Shown here: positions 34,817 through 45,204 of the stretch, one piece after another
Layout of the letters: every line of letters begins with the position of its first letter
Position numbering within the stretch: position 1 is the first letter of the stretch
Assembly: GCF_014196525.1 (NCBI RefSeq)
Contig: NZ_JACIDX010000012.1
Coordinates: 1-64,000, forward strand
Source of the DNA: Novosphingobium sediminicola
GTDB lineage: Bacteria > Pseudomonadota > Alphaproteobacteria > Sphingomonadales > Sphingomonadaceae
Length of the DNA stretch: 64,000 nucleotides
Direction of reading: 5' to 3'
Position numbers and translations under genes: made by a program
Notes under the pieces: model-generated
Told to the model about the DNA's origin: nothing
Databases searched by the model: none
What the model saw: the letters and a program-made list of their open reading frames with translations, nothing else

Positions 34817-35769
34817 AATGTCACCGCCTGCGCGAATCCGCCGTCCAGAGCAAGACCCGCATCCTCCTGAAACTCCAGCCGCCGCCCGCTGCGTTGGGCC
34901 AGTTCCTCGCGCCATGCAGGCGTGATGGCGGCGATCACCGAGGGATGGGCGCGCAGCAGCAGCGTTCCGGCCTCCTCAACCCGCTCGGCCCGGCGCAGCA
35001 ACAGCCGCGCCGCCGAGCCCGCCCGCGCATGGGGCAGCCGCGCCAGCAGTGATGGCCGCTCCATCCGCGCTACGATCTGCACAAAGCCAAAGCCGTTCAT
35101 CGCCGTGCGCTCATGCGTCCAGCCTTCCAACGCCTGCGCCAGCACGGTATCGACCGCCTGCCGCTCGGCCTTGGCCTCCAGCGTGGGGAAATCAATGCCG
35201 ATGGAGCCACCCAGATCGAGCCGCCGGATCGTCGCCGCCACCGCCTCGGCCGCCGCCAGCGCCAGCGCGGCAGGGGGCAGGGGGCCATCGACGTCGATCA
35301 CCGTCATCGCGGGCGTGGGCGAGAGCACCAGCGCGCCGCCGGCAAAAGCGACCGCGCCGCTCCATGCCTCGCCCCACACATCCTCCCACACGCCGGAGGG
35401 GAAGCGATGCACCACGCGCGCATCGGGCAGGACATCGGCAAGGCGCGGGGCAGGGCGCAGCGGCGCATCGCAAGGGCGCGACTGTGCCAATTTATAGCGC
35501 CCCGTTTCGGCCATGGCGCTGCGCAGGATTTCGATGCGGATGGGCGCGCCCTCGCTCGCCTCGCGCGGCAGGCGGTCGACCAAGGCTTCTTCGCCGCTGT
35601 TCAGGCGCAATATGCCCCGGCGCGAACCGCCTGCGCGGCGGATCAGGGTCGCGTCCTCAACCTGACCCGGCGCGGCGCGTCCGGGCCAGTCTATCTTGGC
35701 CGCCACCACTTCGCCGCCGTCGAGCAGCACCGCGCGATCCTCGCCGATGCCTTGCTCGATCAGCCACAT
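34813..35769 (-). CDS. Short ribonuclease E/G-like protein
   Basis: A 318-residue relative of RNase E/G, encoded at the usual place after maf. [20 protein letters not shown] matches the first catalytic Asp region (RNase E Asp303). The second catalytic Asp region seems not conserved ([14 protein letters not shown]). The protein has no CPxC zinc-link and is far shorter than E. coli RNase G (489 residues), so it lacks the tetramer-forming part. It may be a minimal nuclease or an RNA-binding relic kept for another job. The gene overlaps yacG by 4 bp. Confidence 0.8.
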   Translation of the reverse strand: MWLIEQGIGEDRAVLLDGGEVVAAKIDWPGRAAPGQVEDATLIRRAGGSRRGILRLNSGEEALVDRLPREASEGAPIRIEILRSAMAETGRYKLAQSRPCDAPLRPAPRLADVLPDARVVHRFPSGVWEDVWGEAWSGAVAFAGGALVLSPTPAMTVIDVDGPLPPAALALAAAEAVAATIRRLDLGGSIGIDFPTLEAKAERQAVDTVLAQALEGWTHERTAMNGFGFVQIVARMERPSLLARLPHARAGSAARLLLRRAERVEEAGTLLLRAHPSVIAAITPAWREELAQRSGRRLEFQEDAGLALDGGFAQAVTL

Positions 35770-35775
35770 GGCCGC

Positions 35776-36387
35776 TTAATCCAGAGGATAGGATGCGGCC
35801 CGCAGCAGCGCCCGCGTTTCATACAAAGGCAGGCCGATCACGCCCGAATGGCTGCCCGACAGGCGCCGGATCAGCGCTTCGGCGCGGCCTTGGATGGCAT
35901 AGCCGCCCGCCTTGCCCAGACCTTCGCCGCTGGCGATATAGGCCTCGATTTCCTGATCGGTCAGGCTTTTGAAGATCACCAGCGTCTCGACCTGCTTGAC
36001 GCGTTCGCGCCCCGCCGTGTCGATCACGCAGACCGAAGAGATGCACATTTGCCGCCGTCCGGAAATTGCGCGCAACATTTCGCGCTGCAATTCCACCGTA
36101 TCAGCCGGGGGCAAAACCCGCCGCCCCAGCGCCACCGACGTATCGCCCGCGATCACGACCTCATCGGGCGCATGATCCGGTGCATGGGCAACTGCGCGCG
36201 CCTTTTCCACCGCAAGGCGGCGGGCATAGGCACGCGGCAATTCGCCCTTCAGCGGCGTTTCGTCAATGTCGGGGCTGGCGATGCGGTCGGGCACAAGGCC
36301 CAGACGCGCCAAAAGATCCCGCCGCCGGGGCGAGGATGATGCCAGAACAAGCCGCAAAGGCCCGGCCTCAATACGAGCCGGGGCCAC
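35776..36387 (-). CDS. maf: Maf-like nucleoside triphosphate pyrophosphatase
   Basis: A 203-residue Maf/HAM1-type house-cleaning pyrophosphatase that hydrolyses dTTP/UTP or modified nucleotides to monophosphates. [20 protein letters not shown] is the family's N-terminal signature. [14 protein letters not shown] and [12 protein letters not shown] hold the metal-binding and catalytic residues, and [13 protein letters not shown] is the conserved C-terminal motif. The start is GTG at 36387, 20 bp inside the infA coding end, indicating translational coupling. It is 6 bp upstream of the ribonuclease gene. Confidence 0.93.
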   Translation of the reverse strand: MAPARIEAGPLRLVLASSSPRRRDLLARLGLVPDRIASPDIDETPLKGELPRAYARRLAVEKARAVAHAPDHAPDEVVIAGDTSVALGRRVLPPADTVELQREMLRAISGRRQMCISSVCVIDTAGRERVKQVETLVIFKSLTDQEIEAYIASGEGLGKAGGYAIQGRAEALIRRLSGSHSGVIGLPLYETRALLRAASYPLD

Positions 36388-36613
36388 CGCGACCGGGCAT
36401 GAAGCGATAGGTGATGCGACCCTTGGTCAGGTCATAGGGGGTCAGCTCGACCAGCACCTCGTCGCCCACCAGCACGCGGATGCGGTTCTTGCGCATCTTG
36501 CCTGCGGTGTGGCCGAGGATCTCATGATCGTTCTCCAGCCGCACGCGGAACATCGCGTTGGGCAGCAGTTCGACCACTTGGCCGCGCATTTCGAGCAGTT
36601 CTTCTTTCGCCAT
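36368..36613 (-). CDS. infA: Translation initiation factor IF-1
   Basis: An 81-residue S1/OB-fold factor that binds the ribosomal A site during initiation. [20 protein letters not shown] and [16 protein letters not shown] are textbook IF-1 segments. It is a few residues longer at the C terminus ([11 protein letters not shown]) than the 72-residue E. coli protein, as is common in alphaproteobacteria. It heads the operon with maf, the ribonuclease and yacG, and is divergent from TonB receptor 4. Confidence 0.98.
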   Translation of the reverse strand: MAKEELLEMRGQVVELLPNAMFRVRLENDHEILGHTAGKMRKNRIRVLVGDEVLVELTPYDLTKGRITYRFMPGRGGPGSY

Positions 36614-36852
36614 CCGTAAAATTCGGTTCTCTATAAAAAGGGGAGATTGGCGCGCCCCATAGACGCAGATACGGCAAAAGGAAAGCCAAACTCGCGCAAC
36701 CTATGCCCAGTTGTGCCAGTAAGCCGCGAAAATGTAGCGCGGATGCGACAATATGTTACCTTGCCGCGCTTGCGAAGGGGCGGGCTAAACGGCATCCGCA
36801 TAGCCCTGACAGCCATACCAATCATAAGGTTCTGTCTCAGGGAGTATCCGTT

Positions 36853-39495
36853 TTGCGCAAGTTTGCCCGCAAGTTCACCGCCAAGTTCGGGGCCGCCAGG
36901 TTTGGGTATGTCCCGGTATCGCTGGTTTGGGTGATGGCCTCCGGTGGCGCCGCGCTGGCCCAGACGCAAGCTGCGCCTCTGGCGGCAGAAGCCGCGCCCT
37001 TGGCCGCCGTTGATGCGCCGACGGTCGACGCGCCCGCAGAAGGTGCCTCCGACGACGCCACCGCCACGGCGACCAAAACGCCGGTAACGCGCGGGCGCGA
37101 GATCGTGGTTGTGGCCGACCGTATCAAGGGACAGGTCGAGGCGCCCCAGCCCCCCGTGGCGGTGTTCGACGAAGAAGACATCGCCGCCTATGGCGCGACC
37201 ACGGTGGACGATCTGATCACCGCCATTTCACCGCAAACCGGCAGCGGGCGCGGGCGCGGCGCATCCGGCCCGGTCATTCTGGTCAACGGCCAACGCATTA
37301 CCAATTTCCGCGAAATGATGAATTACCCGCCGGAATCGATCCGCCGGGTCGAGGTCCTGCCCGAAGAAGTCGCGCTGCGCTTCGGCTATAGCGCCGATCA
37401 GCGGGTGGTGAACATCATCCTCAAGGATCACTATCAGGCCCGCACGGTCGAGGCCGAACTGGCCCTGTCCGACAGCATTGGCGCTAATACGCTGAAAGGC
37501 ATGGCCTCGGTGCTGAAGATCGACAAGGGCAAGCGGATGAACCTGACGCTCAAGGCTGACCGCACCAATCCGGTCACCGAGGCGCAGGCCAAGATCATGC
37601 AGGCCACCAGCAGCATTCCAACCGTTGCGACCGACCCCAGCCCGGCGGCGAACCGCACGGTCGTGTCCAATACCAAGGATTATTCGCTCAACGGCACCTA
37701 TACCGCGCCCATCGGCAAGGATGGCATAGGCGGCAATATGACGTTCAACGCGCTGGCCTCGCGCGCGGATGTGACGGGGCTGGCGGGGCTTAACACCTAT
37801 TCGCCCGCCACCGATGTGTTGCGCACCTTTGACGGGGCGCTGACGCGGCGCACGCTGACCGACACCTATTCGGCCGGGGCGGGGCTGAATAAGCGCCTGC
37901 TCGACTGGAACCTGTCGGCCACGGCCGACATCAGCCATGTCGACGCGACCACCACCACCGCCAATCGCGTGTCCGACAATGCCGTTCTGGCCGCCGCTCT
38001 TGCCAGCGGCATCGCGCCCAGCGGCGGCTTTACCACCGCCAAGAGCAAAACCGATACGGTGACGACACTGGTCACCCTGAGCGGGCGCCCGGTTGCCTTG
38101 CCGGCGGGCAAGATGGCCGTCACGGTCAAGGGCGGCTTTAATTACACCGCGCTTAACGCCAGCAGCACCAGCACGCTTAGCCCCACCTCGAACCTGAAGC
38201 GGGGCGATGCCTCGCTGGGCCTCAATCTGGGCATTCCGCTGACCAGCCGCCGCGAGCATGTGGGCGAGGCGCTGGGCGACATCACGCTCAATTTGGCGGC
38301 TTCGGCCGATCACCTGTCCGATTTTGGCGAATTGGTGGACTGGAGCGCGGGCCTGACGTGGAACGTCACCGACAAGCTGGGTTTTCAGGCCAGCTATATG
38401 TATGACGAGGCCGCGCCTTCGCTCTCCAACCTCGGTTCGCCGCTGGTGGCCACCTATAACGTCTCGGTCTATGACTTTGTGAAGAGCCAGACCGTGTTGG
38501 CCACGGTCATCACCGGGGGCAATTCGGCGCTGGTGAAGGAGCATCGCAACGACATCAAGCTGGGCATGAACTGGACTCCGCCGATCCTGAAGGGCGCGTC
38601 CAATCTGGTGGTGGAATATTTCAACAACCGCTCCAGCAATGTCACCAATGCCTTTCCGACCACGCTGACCACGGCGATTGAGACGGCCTATCCGGGGCGC
38701 GTGACGCGCGATGCCACCACGGGGCTGATTACCGCGATCGACCGGCGCGCGATCACTCTGGCCGAAACGCGCGATGAGCATGTCCGCTGGGGTTTCAACA
38801 TCGGCGGCAATATGGGCAAGGAAATCAAGTCGCAGGGACGCGGGCCGATGGGCATGATGGGCGGGCCGCCTCCGGGTGGCGGGCGTCCGGGCGGTGGCGG
38901 TGGTCCGGGTGGTCCGCCGCCGGGTGGCGGCATGGGCGGTCCTCCTCCGGGCGGGGGCGGTCCGGGCGGGGGCGGTCCGGGTGGTCCGGGCGGCGGGCGT
39001 GGCGGTCGTTATGAAGGCCGCTGGAACCTTTCGCTCTATCACACCGTCTATTTCGTAAACCGGGTTCAGGTGGCGGCCAGCGGGCCTTCGCTCGATCTGC
39101 TGGGCGGTGATGCGCTCTCGGGCGGCGGTACGGCGCGGCACTCGCTCGAAGGCGAGGGCGGCTTCTTCTTCAAGGGCATCGGCCTGCGCATGAACGGCAC
39201 GTGGACCGCGCCCACCCATGTCAACGGCAGCGGGGCGCCCGGTTCGACCGACCTGCGCTTTGGTTCGCTCTTCAAGCTGAACACGCGGCTGTTCTTCGAT
39301 CTGGGGCAGCAGAAGCGGCTGGTGAAGGAATCGCCCTTCTTCAAGGATGCGCGTTTCAGCATCGGGGCCAAGAACATCTTCAACCAGCGCCAGCGCGTGA
39401 CCGACAGCAATGGCAACACGCCGCTGTCCTATCAGCCGCTGTATATGGACGCGCAGGGGCGCACCATCGAGATCGAATTCCGCAAGATGTTCTGA
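36853..39495 (+). CDS. TonB-dependent receptor (4) with Gly/Pro-rich insert
   Basis: An 880-residue outer-membrane receptor. A TTG at 36853, about 10 bases after GGGAG, begins MRKFARKFTAKFG and a signal peptide ending GGAALAQ; an ATG much further upstream lacks a ribosome site. REIVVVADRIKGQV opens the plug, which contains GRGASGPVILVNGQRITNFR and VEVLPEEVALRFGYSADQRV. Residues about 663-717 are a low-complexity tract of Gly, Pro and Met (GGPPPGGG repeats) inside the barrel, probably a long surface loop. It ends IEIEFRKMF. It has its own terminator. Substrate unknown. Confidence 0.88.
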   Translation: MRKFARKFTAKFGAARFGYVPVSLVWVMASGGAALAQTQAAPLAAEAAPLAAVDAPTVDAPAEGASDDATATATKTPVTRGREIVVVADRIKGQVEAPQPPVAVFDEEDIAAYGATTVDDLITAISPQTGSGRGRGASGPVILVNGQRITNFREMMNYPPESIRRVEVLPEEVALRFGYSADQRVVNIILKDHYQARTVEAELALSDSIGANTLKGMASVLKIDKGKRMNLTLKADRTNPVTEAQAKIMQATSSIPTVATDPSPAANRTVVSNTKDYSLNGTYTAPIGKDGIGGNMTFNALASRADVTGLAGLNTYSPATDVLRTFDGALTRRTLTDTYSAGAGLNKRLLDWNLSATADISHVDATTTTANRVSDNAVLAAALASGIAPSGGFTTAKSKTDTVTTLVTLSGRPVALPAGKMAVTVKGGFNYTALNASSTSTLSPTSNLKRGDASLGLNLGIPLTSRREHVGEALGDITLNLAASADHLSDFGELVDWSAGLTWNVTDKLGFQASYMYDEAAPSLSNLGSPLVATYNVSVYDFVKSQTVLATVITGGNSALVKEHRNDIKLGMNWTPPILKGASNLVVEYFNNRSSNVTNAFPTTLTTAIETAYPGRVTRDATTGLITAIDRRAITLAETRDEHVRWGFNIGGNMGKEIKSQGRGPMGMMGGPPPGGGRPGGGGGPGGPPPGGGMGGPPPGGGGPGGGGPGGPGGGRGGRYEGRWNLSLYHTVYFVNRVQVAASGPSLDLLGGDALSGGGTARHSLEGEGGFFFKGIGLRMNGTWTAPTHVNGSGAPGSTDLRFGSLFKLNTRLFFDLGQQKRLVKESPFFKDARFSIGAKNIFNQRQRVTDSNGNTPLSYQPLYMDAQGRTIEIEFRKMF

Positions 39496-39522
39496 TCGGG
39501 TTCGATGGTCGGGCAAAAGTTG

Positions 39523-39554
39523 GGGGAGAGGCGGGCTGCGCCTCTCCCCTTTTT
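39523..39554 (+). terminator. Rho-independent terminator of TonB receptor 4
   Basis: An 11-bp perfect stem GGGGAGAGGCG / CGCCTCTCCCC with a 5-base loop is followed by TTTTT. It lies 28 bp past the receptor stop and before the uvrC start, which argues against in-frame uvrC starts inside this hairpin. Confidence 0.9.
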
Positions 39555-39579
39555 GCGTGATGGGGCCTATCTGGGCGGG

Positions 39580-41517
39580 ATGGTTGACGATGCGAACAAT
39601 CCGCCCGACCGCGCGGCGGACCGGTTTAACGAGGACAAGGCGGTCAGCCTGATCCGTGGCGGGGGCGAGCGGCCCGATCTGGACGCGGGCGTGGCGGCGA
39701 TCCGCGAGGTGCTGGCCACATTACCGGTGCGGCCCGGCGTGTACCGGATGCAGGATGCGCGCGGCGATGTGCTGTACGTGGGCAAGGCGCGGGCTTTGCG
39801 CAATCGCGTGGCCAATTATACGCAGGTGGACCGGCTGCCTCTGCGCCTGCAACGCATGGTGTCGCAAACGCGCGGCATGACGATTGTGACCACCAACAGC
39901 GAGGCTGAGGCGCTGTTGCTGGAGGCGCAGCTCATCAAGCGGTTTCGCCCGCCTTATAATGTGCTGCTGCGCGATGATAAAAGTTTTCCTTTTATTCTGC
40001 TGCGTTCCGATCATGATTTCGCGCGGATTATGAAACATCGCGGGGCGCGGCGGGCGGTGGGCAATTACTATGGCCCCTTTGCCAGCGCCGGATCGGTCAA
40101 CACTACGATCAATGCCTTGCAGAAGCTGTTCCTGCTGCGAAGCTGCACCGATTCCTTCTTTGCCCGCCGCGACCGGCCCTGCCTGCTCTATCAGATCAAG
40201 CGGTGCAGCGCGCCCTGTGTGGACCGGATCAGCAAGGAGGATTACGGCGAACTGGTGCGACAGGCCAAGGATTTCCTTGGCGGCAAATCGAACGCGGTTC
40301 AGCGCGAGATCGAGGCGCAGATGAGCGCAGCGGCCGAGGATCTGGACTTTGAGCGTGCCGCCATGCTGCGCGACCGTCTGCGCGCGGCGACGTTCATTCA
40401 GGGTTCGCAGGCCATCCACGCCGAGGGCCTGCCCAATGCCGACATCTTCGCCTGCGCCGAAAAGGCGGGACAGATCGCGATCCAAGCCTTCTTTATCCGT
40501 GGTGGCCAGAATTGGGGCCACCGCGCCTTCTTTCCCGCCCGCACCGAGGGCATGGAGATGGGCGAGGTGCTGCAAAGCTTTATGGCGCAATTCTATGAGG
40601 AAGTGCCGCCGCCGCGCGTCATCCTGCTCGACCGGGCTTTGCCTGAGGCTGATCTCTTGGCCGAGGCATTGAAGGAGGGCGCGGGCGGCAAGGTCGAAAT
40701 CTCCATCCCCCAGCGCGGCGATCGCAAGCGCCTTGTCGAACAGGCCGAGCGCAATGCTGTTGAGGCGCTGGACCGGCGCATGGCCGAAAGCGGCAGCAAG
40801 GCGAAAGTCTGGCGCGAGATGGCCGATTTCCTCGAACTGGACGAGCCGGCCCGGATCGAGGTTTACGACAACAGCCATATTCAGGGCCAGCACGCCCTTG
40901 GCGCGATGATCTGCGCGGGGCCGGAAGGTTTCCTGAAAAACCAATATCGCAAGTGGAACATCCGCGAGGCGCAGACCAACGACGACTTCGCCATGATGCG
41001 CGAGGTGATGACCCGCCGCTTTGGCCGCGCGATGGAGGAGGACCCAGACCGCGATAAGGGTCAGTGGCCCGACTGCGTGCTGATCGACGGCGGCAAGGGG
41101 CAAATGAGCGCGGTGAAAGCGGCGCTGGAGGAACTGGGCGTCGAGGACGTGCCGCTGATCGCCATCGCCAAGGGGCCGCATCATGGCCGCGATGGGCGTG
41201 AAGTCTTCCATTTCCCCGACGGGCGCGAGAAAATGCTGCCCGTCAATTCGCCTGTCCTGTTCCACCTCCAGCGTCTGCGCGATGAGGTCCACCGCTTCGT
41301 CATCGGCGCCCACCGCGAAAAGCGCAGCCGGGCGATCACTGCATCGCCGCTGGACGAAATCCCCGGCATCGGGCCTGCGCGCAAGCGGGCTTTGCTGCTG
41401 CATTTCGGTACGGCCAGTCGGGTGCGGGCGGCGTCGCTGGATGACCTCATGCGGACGCCTGGCGTGTCAGAGGCGGTGGCTCGGGCGGTGTATGATTTCT
41501 ATCATCCGGGGGGGTGA
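39580..41517 (+). CDS. uvrC: Excinuclease ABC subunit C
   Basis: A 645-residue UvrC, the dual-incision nuclease of nucleotide excision repair. The N-terminal GIY-YIG domain (PGVYRMQDARGDVLYVGKA) makes the 3' cut. A UVR motif lies near residue 255 (AEDLDFERAAMLRDRL). The RNase-H-like domain (IEVYDNSHIQGQHALGAMI) makes the 5' cut, and tandem helix-hairpin-helix motifs (IPGIGPARKRALLLHF) close the protein. The ATG at 39580 lies beyond the preceding terminator; starts before it would place the hairpin in the coding region. A dispersed three-hairpin element follows. Confidence 0.95.
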   Translation: MVDDANNPPDRAADRFNEDKAVSLIRGGGERPDLDAGVAAIREVLATLPVRPGVYRMQDARGDVLYVGKARALRNRVANYTQVDRLPLRLQRMVSQTRGMTIVTTNSEAEALLLEAQLIKRFRPPYNVLLRDDKSFPFILLRSDHDFARIMKHRGARRAVGNYYGPFASAGSVNTTINALQKLFLLRSCTDSFFARRDRPCLLYQIKRCSAPCVDRISKEDYGELVRQAKDFLGGKSNAVQREIEAQMSAAAEDLDFERAAMLRDRLRAATFIQGSQAIHAEGLPNADIFACAEKAGQIAIQAFFIRGGQNWGHRAFFPARTEGMEMGEVLQSFMAQFYEEVPPPRVILLDRALPEADLLAEALKEGAGGKVEISIPQRGDRKRLVEQAERNAVEALDRRMAESGSKAKVWREMADFLELDEPARIEVYDNSHIQGQHALGAMICAGPEGFLKNQYRKWNIREAQTNDDFAMMREVMTRRFGRAMEEDPDRDKGQWPDCVLIDGGKGQMSAVKAALEELGVEDVPLIAIAKGPHHGRDGREVFHFPDGREKMLPVNSPVLFHLQRLRDEVHRFVIGAHREKRSRAITASPLDEIPGIGPARKRALLLHFGTASRVRAASLDDLMRTPGVSEAVARAVYDFYHPGG

Positions 41518-41539
41518 TTTTTGGGGGTATTATGAAGGT

Positions 41540-41752
41540 GCCTCTGGCCGGCAAAGGGACTTGTCCCTTTGCAATCCCGTTAATGGGGGTTTGTTGGCGG
41601 CGGGGTGTCTTGTTTGATTACATTAAAGCCTGCGGCGCTGGTATGTTGCGCCGCAGGCTTTCAAAATTCCGAGGCTGCGTCCGATACCTTGCGGCTGAAC
41701 TCTTGGCACTACGCAGACAGTAACGGGAGCGCGAGGGTCTAGACCCTCGCAT
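41540..41752. repeat. Dispersed three-hairpin element, copy 1
   Basis: A 213-bp element shared with 58828-59049. It has three perfect stems in the same order: GCAAAGGGAC/GTCCCTTTGC (41551-41572), AAAGCCTGCGGCGC/GCGCCGCAGGCTTT (41625-41661), and the palindrome GCGAGGGTCTAGACCCTCGC (41731-41750). Segments between stems vary. The middle stem has A-run before and T-run after, so it can terminate transcription in both directions. It sits between the convergent uvrC and acetyltransferase genes. Confidence 0.9.
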
Positions 41753-41765
41753 CTAAACCCCTCTC

Positions 41766-43004
41766 TTAAATCCCAAACCCAGCCCCGCCCAACTCCCGCC
41801 GAGCCATCGCCCCAAACAGTCCCCGCCGAACCGCCCCGCCGATCTCGATCGACACACGACCCACAGGGCGGCGCTCGTGCCACAGGTGGGTAATCATCGG
41901 ATGGGTTTCGTCTGCACAGCTGTCGACCCAGCCCAGCCCCGGCATATCCAGCATCGCCAGATTTTCGCGCTGCAACAGCACGCCGGGGGAATAGGCGCTT
42001 AAGGTTTCGTCATAGGCGGTCTTGAACATGAAGGCGCCCGGCTTGGTCATAAAGGTTGCCAGCATGGCGATGGGCCGCCCGTCCAGCGTCATGGAGAGCC
42101 GTTCGAGCCTCCCGCGCGCCGCTGCGCCATGCAGTCCTTCGCGCCACAGCGCCGTGGTCGCGGGCAGACAGGCCAGCGCCGATCCGGCCTCGCCCTTCCA
42201 CCCTGCGGCCTCCAGCTTCAGGAAATCCTCGCACCATGCCGACAGGTCATCCTCGTCCTCATGACGGACGAAGGCTAACTCGCCCAATTCGCCCAAGCGG
42301 TTGGCCTGCCGCCTGTATTCCTTGCGCTTCTTGCCCGAAACCGCCGCTTCGAAATAGGCTTCGGGCGACAGATCGCTCTGCAGCATCACATGCTGTTTGC
42401 GCCCGACCAGCGCCGCATTGCGCCCCTGCTCGTTCAGCACATCGCGCAAGCCATCGGCCACCGCACCTGACAGCGGCAATTCGCCCAGATGCAGGAACAG
42501 GCCCAGCCCGCCCTGCGCATCGGCCCATGCCAGCAGCGCCCGCCAGAACGACCTTTCCATCCCCCGCACCACCAGCGGCGCGCCAAGAAAGCCGTTGGGA
42601 TGCGCCCAACTGGCCCAATGCGGGATAGGGCGGGTGTAATAGCGGCTCTGGCGGACAATGGGCATGATTCCGGCCAGATCGCCGCCCATTTCAAAGCGCA
42701 ATATCCGCACCCGCCCATCGGGATCGAGACCGCGCAGCGCAGGCAGCAGATACCAGCTTTCGAAAAACGGGTTAGGCTCGCTGGCCCACATGGCCAAAGC
42801 GTCCCATGCCAACATCGACCCCATATCCTGCATATCGCGCCAGTCGACGCTGCGGATTTCGCCCGCTGGCGCCGGCTTTGGCGGCATTTGCGGGGTGGGG
42901 TTGGGGCCGGGCGGCAGGCGCGAGGGCGCGACAACAGGCTCGGCGCGTATAAAATTGGGCTGGCTCGCCACAGTCACCTCTAGAGCGCAGAAAATATGCG
43001 CCAA
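41766..43004 (-). CDS. GNAT-fold acyltransferase, CelD/BioF2-like
   Basis: A 412-residue protein of the CelD/BcsL acetyltransferase-like family. NPFFESWYLLPALRGLDPDG is typical of the N-terminal half, and SGKKRKEYRRQANRLGELG followed by GRPIAMLATFMTKPGAFMFK and YSPGVLLQRENLA mark the C-terminal GNAT domain. Such proteins are linked to exopolysaccharide or lipid modification, but the acceptor is not known here. There is no membrane segment. The start at 43004 leaves a Pro-rich 45-residue leader before the domain; a later start is possible. Confidence 0.8.
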   Translation of the reverse strand: MAHIFCALEVTVASQPNFIRAEPVVAPSRLPPGPNPTPQMPPKPAPAGEIRSVDWRDMQDMGSMLAWDALAMWASEPNPFFESWYLLPALRGLDPDGRVRILRFEMGGDLAGIMPIVRQSRYYTRPIPHWASWAHPNGFLGAPLVVRGMERSFWRALLAWADAQGGLGLFLHLGELPLSGAVADGLRDVLNEQGRNAALVGRKQHVMLQSDLSPEAYFEAAVSGKKRKEYRRQANRLGELGELAFVRHEDEDDLSAWCEDFLKLEAAGWKGEAGSALACLPATTALWREGLHGAAARGRLERLSMTLDGRPIAMLATFMTKPGAFMFKTAYDETLSAYSPGVLLQRENLAMLDMPGLGWVDSCADETHPMITHLWHERRPVGRVSIEIGGAVRRGLFGAMARRELGGAGFGI

Positions 43005-43050
43005 GGATTAAGGGGAAAGCCGGAAAGGAAGTATGAATAAGCGGGAAATT

Positions 43051-43094
43051 TTCCGGCCCTGCGCCCGGCGTGATGACCGGGCGCAGGGCCGGAA
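43051..43094 (-). terminator. Long hairpin after the H+-pyrophosphatase gene
   Basis: An 18-bp perfect stem (core CCGGCCCTGCGCCCGG paired with CCGGGCGCAGGGCCGG) with an 8-base loop begins 5 bp past the hppA stop. It is followed on the minus strand by AAAATTT, with only a weak T-tract. It likely ends the hppA transcript before the acetyltransferase gene. Confidence 0.7.
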
Positions 43095-43098
43095 GTAA

Positions 43099-45204
43099 TC
43101 AGCCAACATGCCCCGCCAGCGCCGCCAACAGCAGCAGCGCGACAATATTGGTGATCTTGATCATCGGATTGACCGCCGGGCCCGCGGTGTCCTTATACGG
43201 ATCGCCCACCGTGTCGCCCGTCACGGCGGCCTTATGGGCGTCGCTGCCCTTGCCGCCGTGATGGCCATCCTCGATGTACTTCTTGGCATTGTCCCACGCG
43301 CCGCCGCCGCTGGTCATCGAGAGCGCTACGAACAGGCCCCCCACGATTACCCCCAGCAACAGCGCACCCAGCGCGGCAAAACCATTATCCTGCCCCGCCA
43401 CCAGCGTGATGACATAATAGACCAGCACCGGCGTCAGCACCGGCAGCAGGCTGGGCACGATCATTTCCTTGATCGCTGCGCGCGTAACCAGATCGACCGT
43501 GCGGGCATAATCGGGCTTGGACGTACCCGCCATGATGCCGGGATTCTCGCGGAACTGTTCGCGCACATCGACCACCACATCGCCCGCCGCGCGGCCCACC
43601 GCCGTCATGCCCATCGCGCCAAACAGATAGGGCAGCAAGGCGCCCAACAGCAGGCCGACGATGACATAGGGGTTTTCAAGGCTGAAATTGACGCTCAAAT
43701 GCGGGAAAAATTCGCGCAAATCGGTGGTATAGGCCGCAAACAGCACCAGCGCGGCCAGCCCCGCCGAACCGATGGCATAGCCCTTGGTCACCGCCTTGGT
43801 CGTATTGCCCACCGCGTCCAGCGCATCTGTCCTTTCGCGCACCGAGGCCTCCATATCGGCCATTTCGGCAATCCCGCCCGCATTGTCCGTCACCGGCCCA
43901 TAGGCGTCGAGCGCCACCACCATGCCCGCCAGCGCCAGCATCGCGGTTGCCGCATAAGCAATGCCGATCAGGCCGGCCAGCTTGAACGCGATGATAATCC
44001 CCGCCACGATCACCAGCGTGGGCAGGGCGGTTGCCTCAAGGCTGATGGCAAGGCCCTGGATGACATTGGTGCCATGGCCGGTCACGGATGCCTTGGCGAT
44101 GGACTTGACCGGGCGATAGGAGGTGCCGGTGTAATATTCGGTGATCCAGATAATCAGGCCTGTAATCACCAGCCCCAGCAGCGAGCAATGGAACAGCGCG
44201 CCGCCCGTCAGGCCCGATGCGTCAATCGGCGTTGAGAAATCGCCGATAGCGGTGTGGATAGCCCAGCCGATGGCCGGGATCGACAGGATCGCAGTGACAA
44301 GGAAGCCTTTGTACATCGCGCCCATGATGTTGTTGCCAGAGCCCAGCCGCACAAAATAGGTGCCGATGATCGAAGTGACGATGCAGACCCCGCCGATCAG
44401 CAGCGGCAGGCTCATCAGCGCCATCAGATTGGCAGCGCCCTTCATCAGCAGCGCGGTCAGCACCATGGTTGCGCCCACGGTTACCACATAGGTTTCGAAC
44501 AGGTCGGCGGCCATGCCGGCGCAATCGCCCACATTGTCGCCCACATTGTCGGCGATGACAGCGGGGTTGCGCGGGTCGTCCTCGGGAATGCCCGCCTCGA
44601 CCTTGCCGACAAGGTCCGCGCCAACGTCGGCCGCCTTGGTGAATATGCCGCCGCCAAGCCGGGCGAAAATCGACACCAGCGAAGCGCCCAGCGCCAGCGC
44701 CGTCAGCCCGGTCACGACCGTTCGGTCATTGGGGGCAAGGCCGTGGCCAAAGCTGCCCGTCGAGGTCAGATGCCAGAAGAACCCGGCAATCGCCAGCAGC
44801 GCCAGCCCCGCCACCAGCATCCCCGTGATCGCGCCCGCGCGAAAGGCCAGCGTCAGGCCTGCCTGCAAGCCTTGCTGGGCCGCCGCCGCAGTGCGCACAT
44901 TCGAGCGCACCGAGACATTCATGCCGATAAACCCGGCCGCGCCCGACAAAACCGCGCCCAGCACAAAGCCGATCGCTGCAATCTTGCCCAGAGCCAGCGC
45001 AATGATGATCGCCGCCACAATGCCGACAATCGCAATCGTGGTATATTGCCGCTTGAGATAGGCCTGCGCGCCTTCCTGAATGGCGGCGGCAATTTCCTGC
45101 ATCCGGGCCGAACCTGCGCTCGCGCCCAAAACTTGTCTGCTTGTGATGTAACCGTAAACAACGGCCAAGGCCCCAAGGCCCATGGCGATCAGCACCAGGT
45201 TCAT
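43099..45204 (-). CDS. hppA: K+-independent H+-translocating pyrophosphatase
   Basis: A 701-residue membrane pump with about 16 transmembrane helices that couples pyrophosphate hydrolysis to proton export. The acidic active-site segments [20 protein letters not shown] and [20 protein letters not shown] are intact. Lys470 in [17 protein letters not shown] is the residue that replaces potassium in K+-independent enzymes (Ala in the K+-dependent type), so a K+-independent proton pump is predicted. ATG 45204 is taken because GGGGAT lies before it and the protein then starts in the first helix ([20 protein letters not shown]). It is single-gene, with a hairpin at the end. Confidence 0.95.
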   Translation of the reverse strand: MNLVLIAMGLGALAVVYGYITSRQVLGASAGSARMQEIAAAIQEGAQAYLKRQYTTIAIVGIVAAIIIALALGKIAAIGFVLGAVLSGAAGFIGMNVSVRSNVRTAAAAQQGLQAGLTLAFRAGAITGMLVAGLALLAIAGFFWHLTSTGSFGHGLAPNDRTVVTGLTALALGASLVSIFARLGGGIFTKAADVGADLVGKVEAGIPEDDPRNPAVIADNVGDNVGDCAGMAADLFETYVVTVGATMVLTALLMKGAANLMALMSLPLLIGGVCIVTSIIGTYFVRLGSGNNIMGAMYKGFLVTAILSIPAIGWAIHTAIGDFSTPIDASGLTGGALFHCSLLGLVITGLIIWITEYYTGTSYRPVKSIAKASVTGHGTNVIQGLAISLEATALPTLVIVAGIIIAFKLAGLIGIAYAATAMLALAGMVVALDAYGPVTDNAGGIAEMADMEASVRERTDALDAVGNTTKAVTKGYAIGSAGLAALVLFAAYTTDLREFFPHLSVNFSLENPYVIVGLLLGALLPYLFGAMGMTAVGRAAGDVVVDVREQFRENPGIMAGTSKPDYARTVDLVTRAAIKEMIVPSLLPVLTPVLVYYVITLVAGQDNGFAALGALLLGVIVGGLFVALSMTSGGGAWDNAKKYIEDGHHGGKGSDAHKAAVTGDTVGDPYKDTAGPAVNPMIKITNIVALLLLAALAGHVG

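Noticed and set aside
41540..41752. The repeated hairpins considered as a CRISPR or riboswitch
   Set aside because: There is no regular repeat-spacer array and no leader; the element lies after genes, not before them, and both copies sit between convergent genes.
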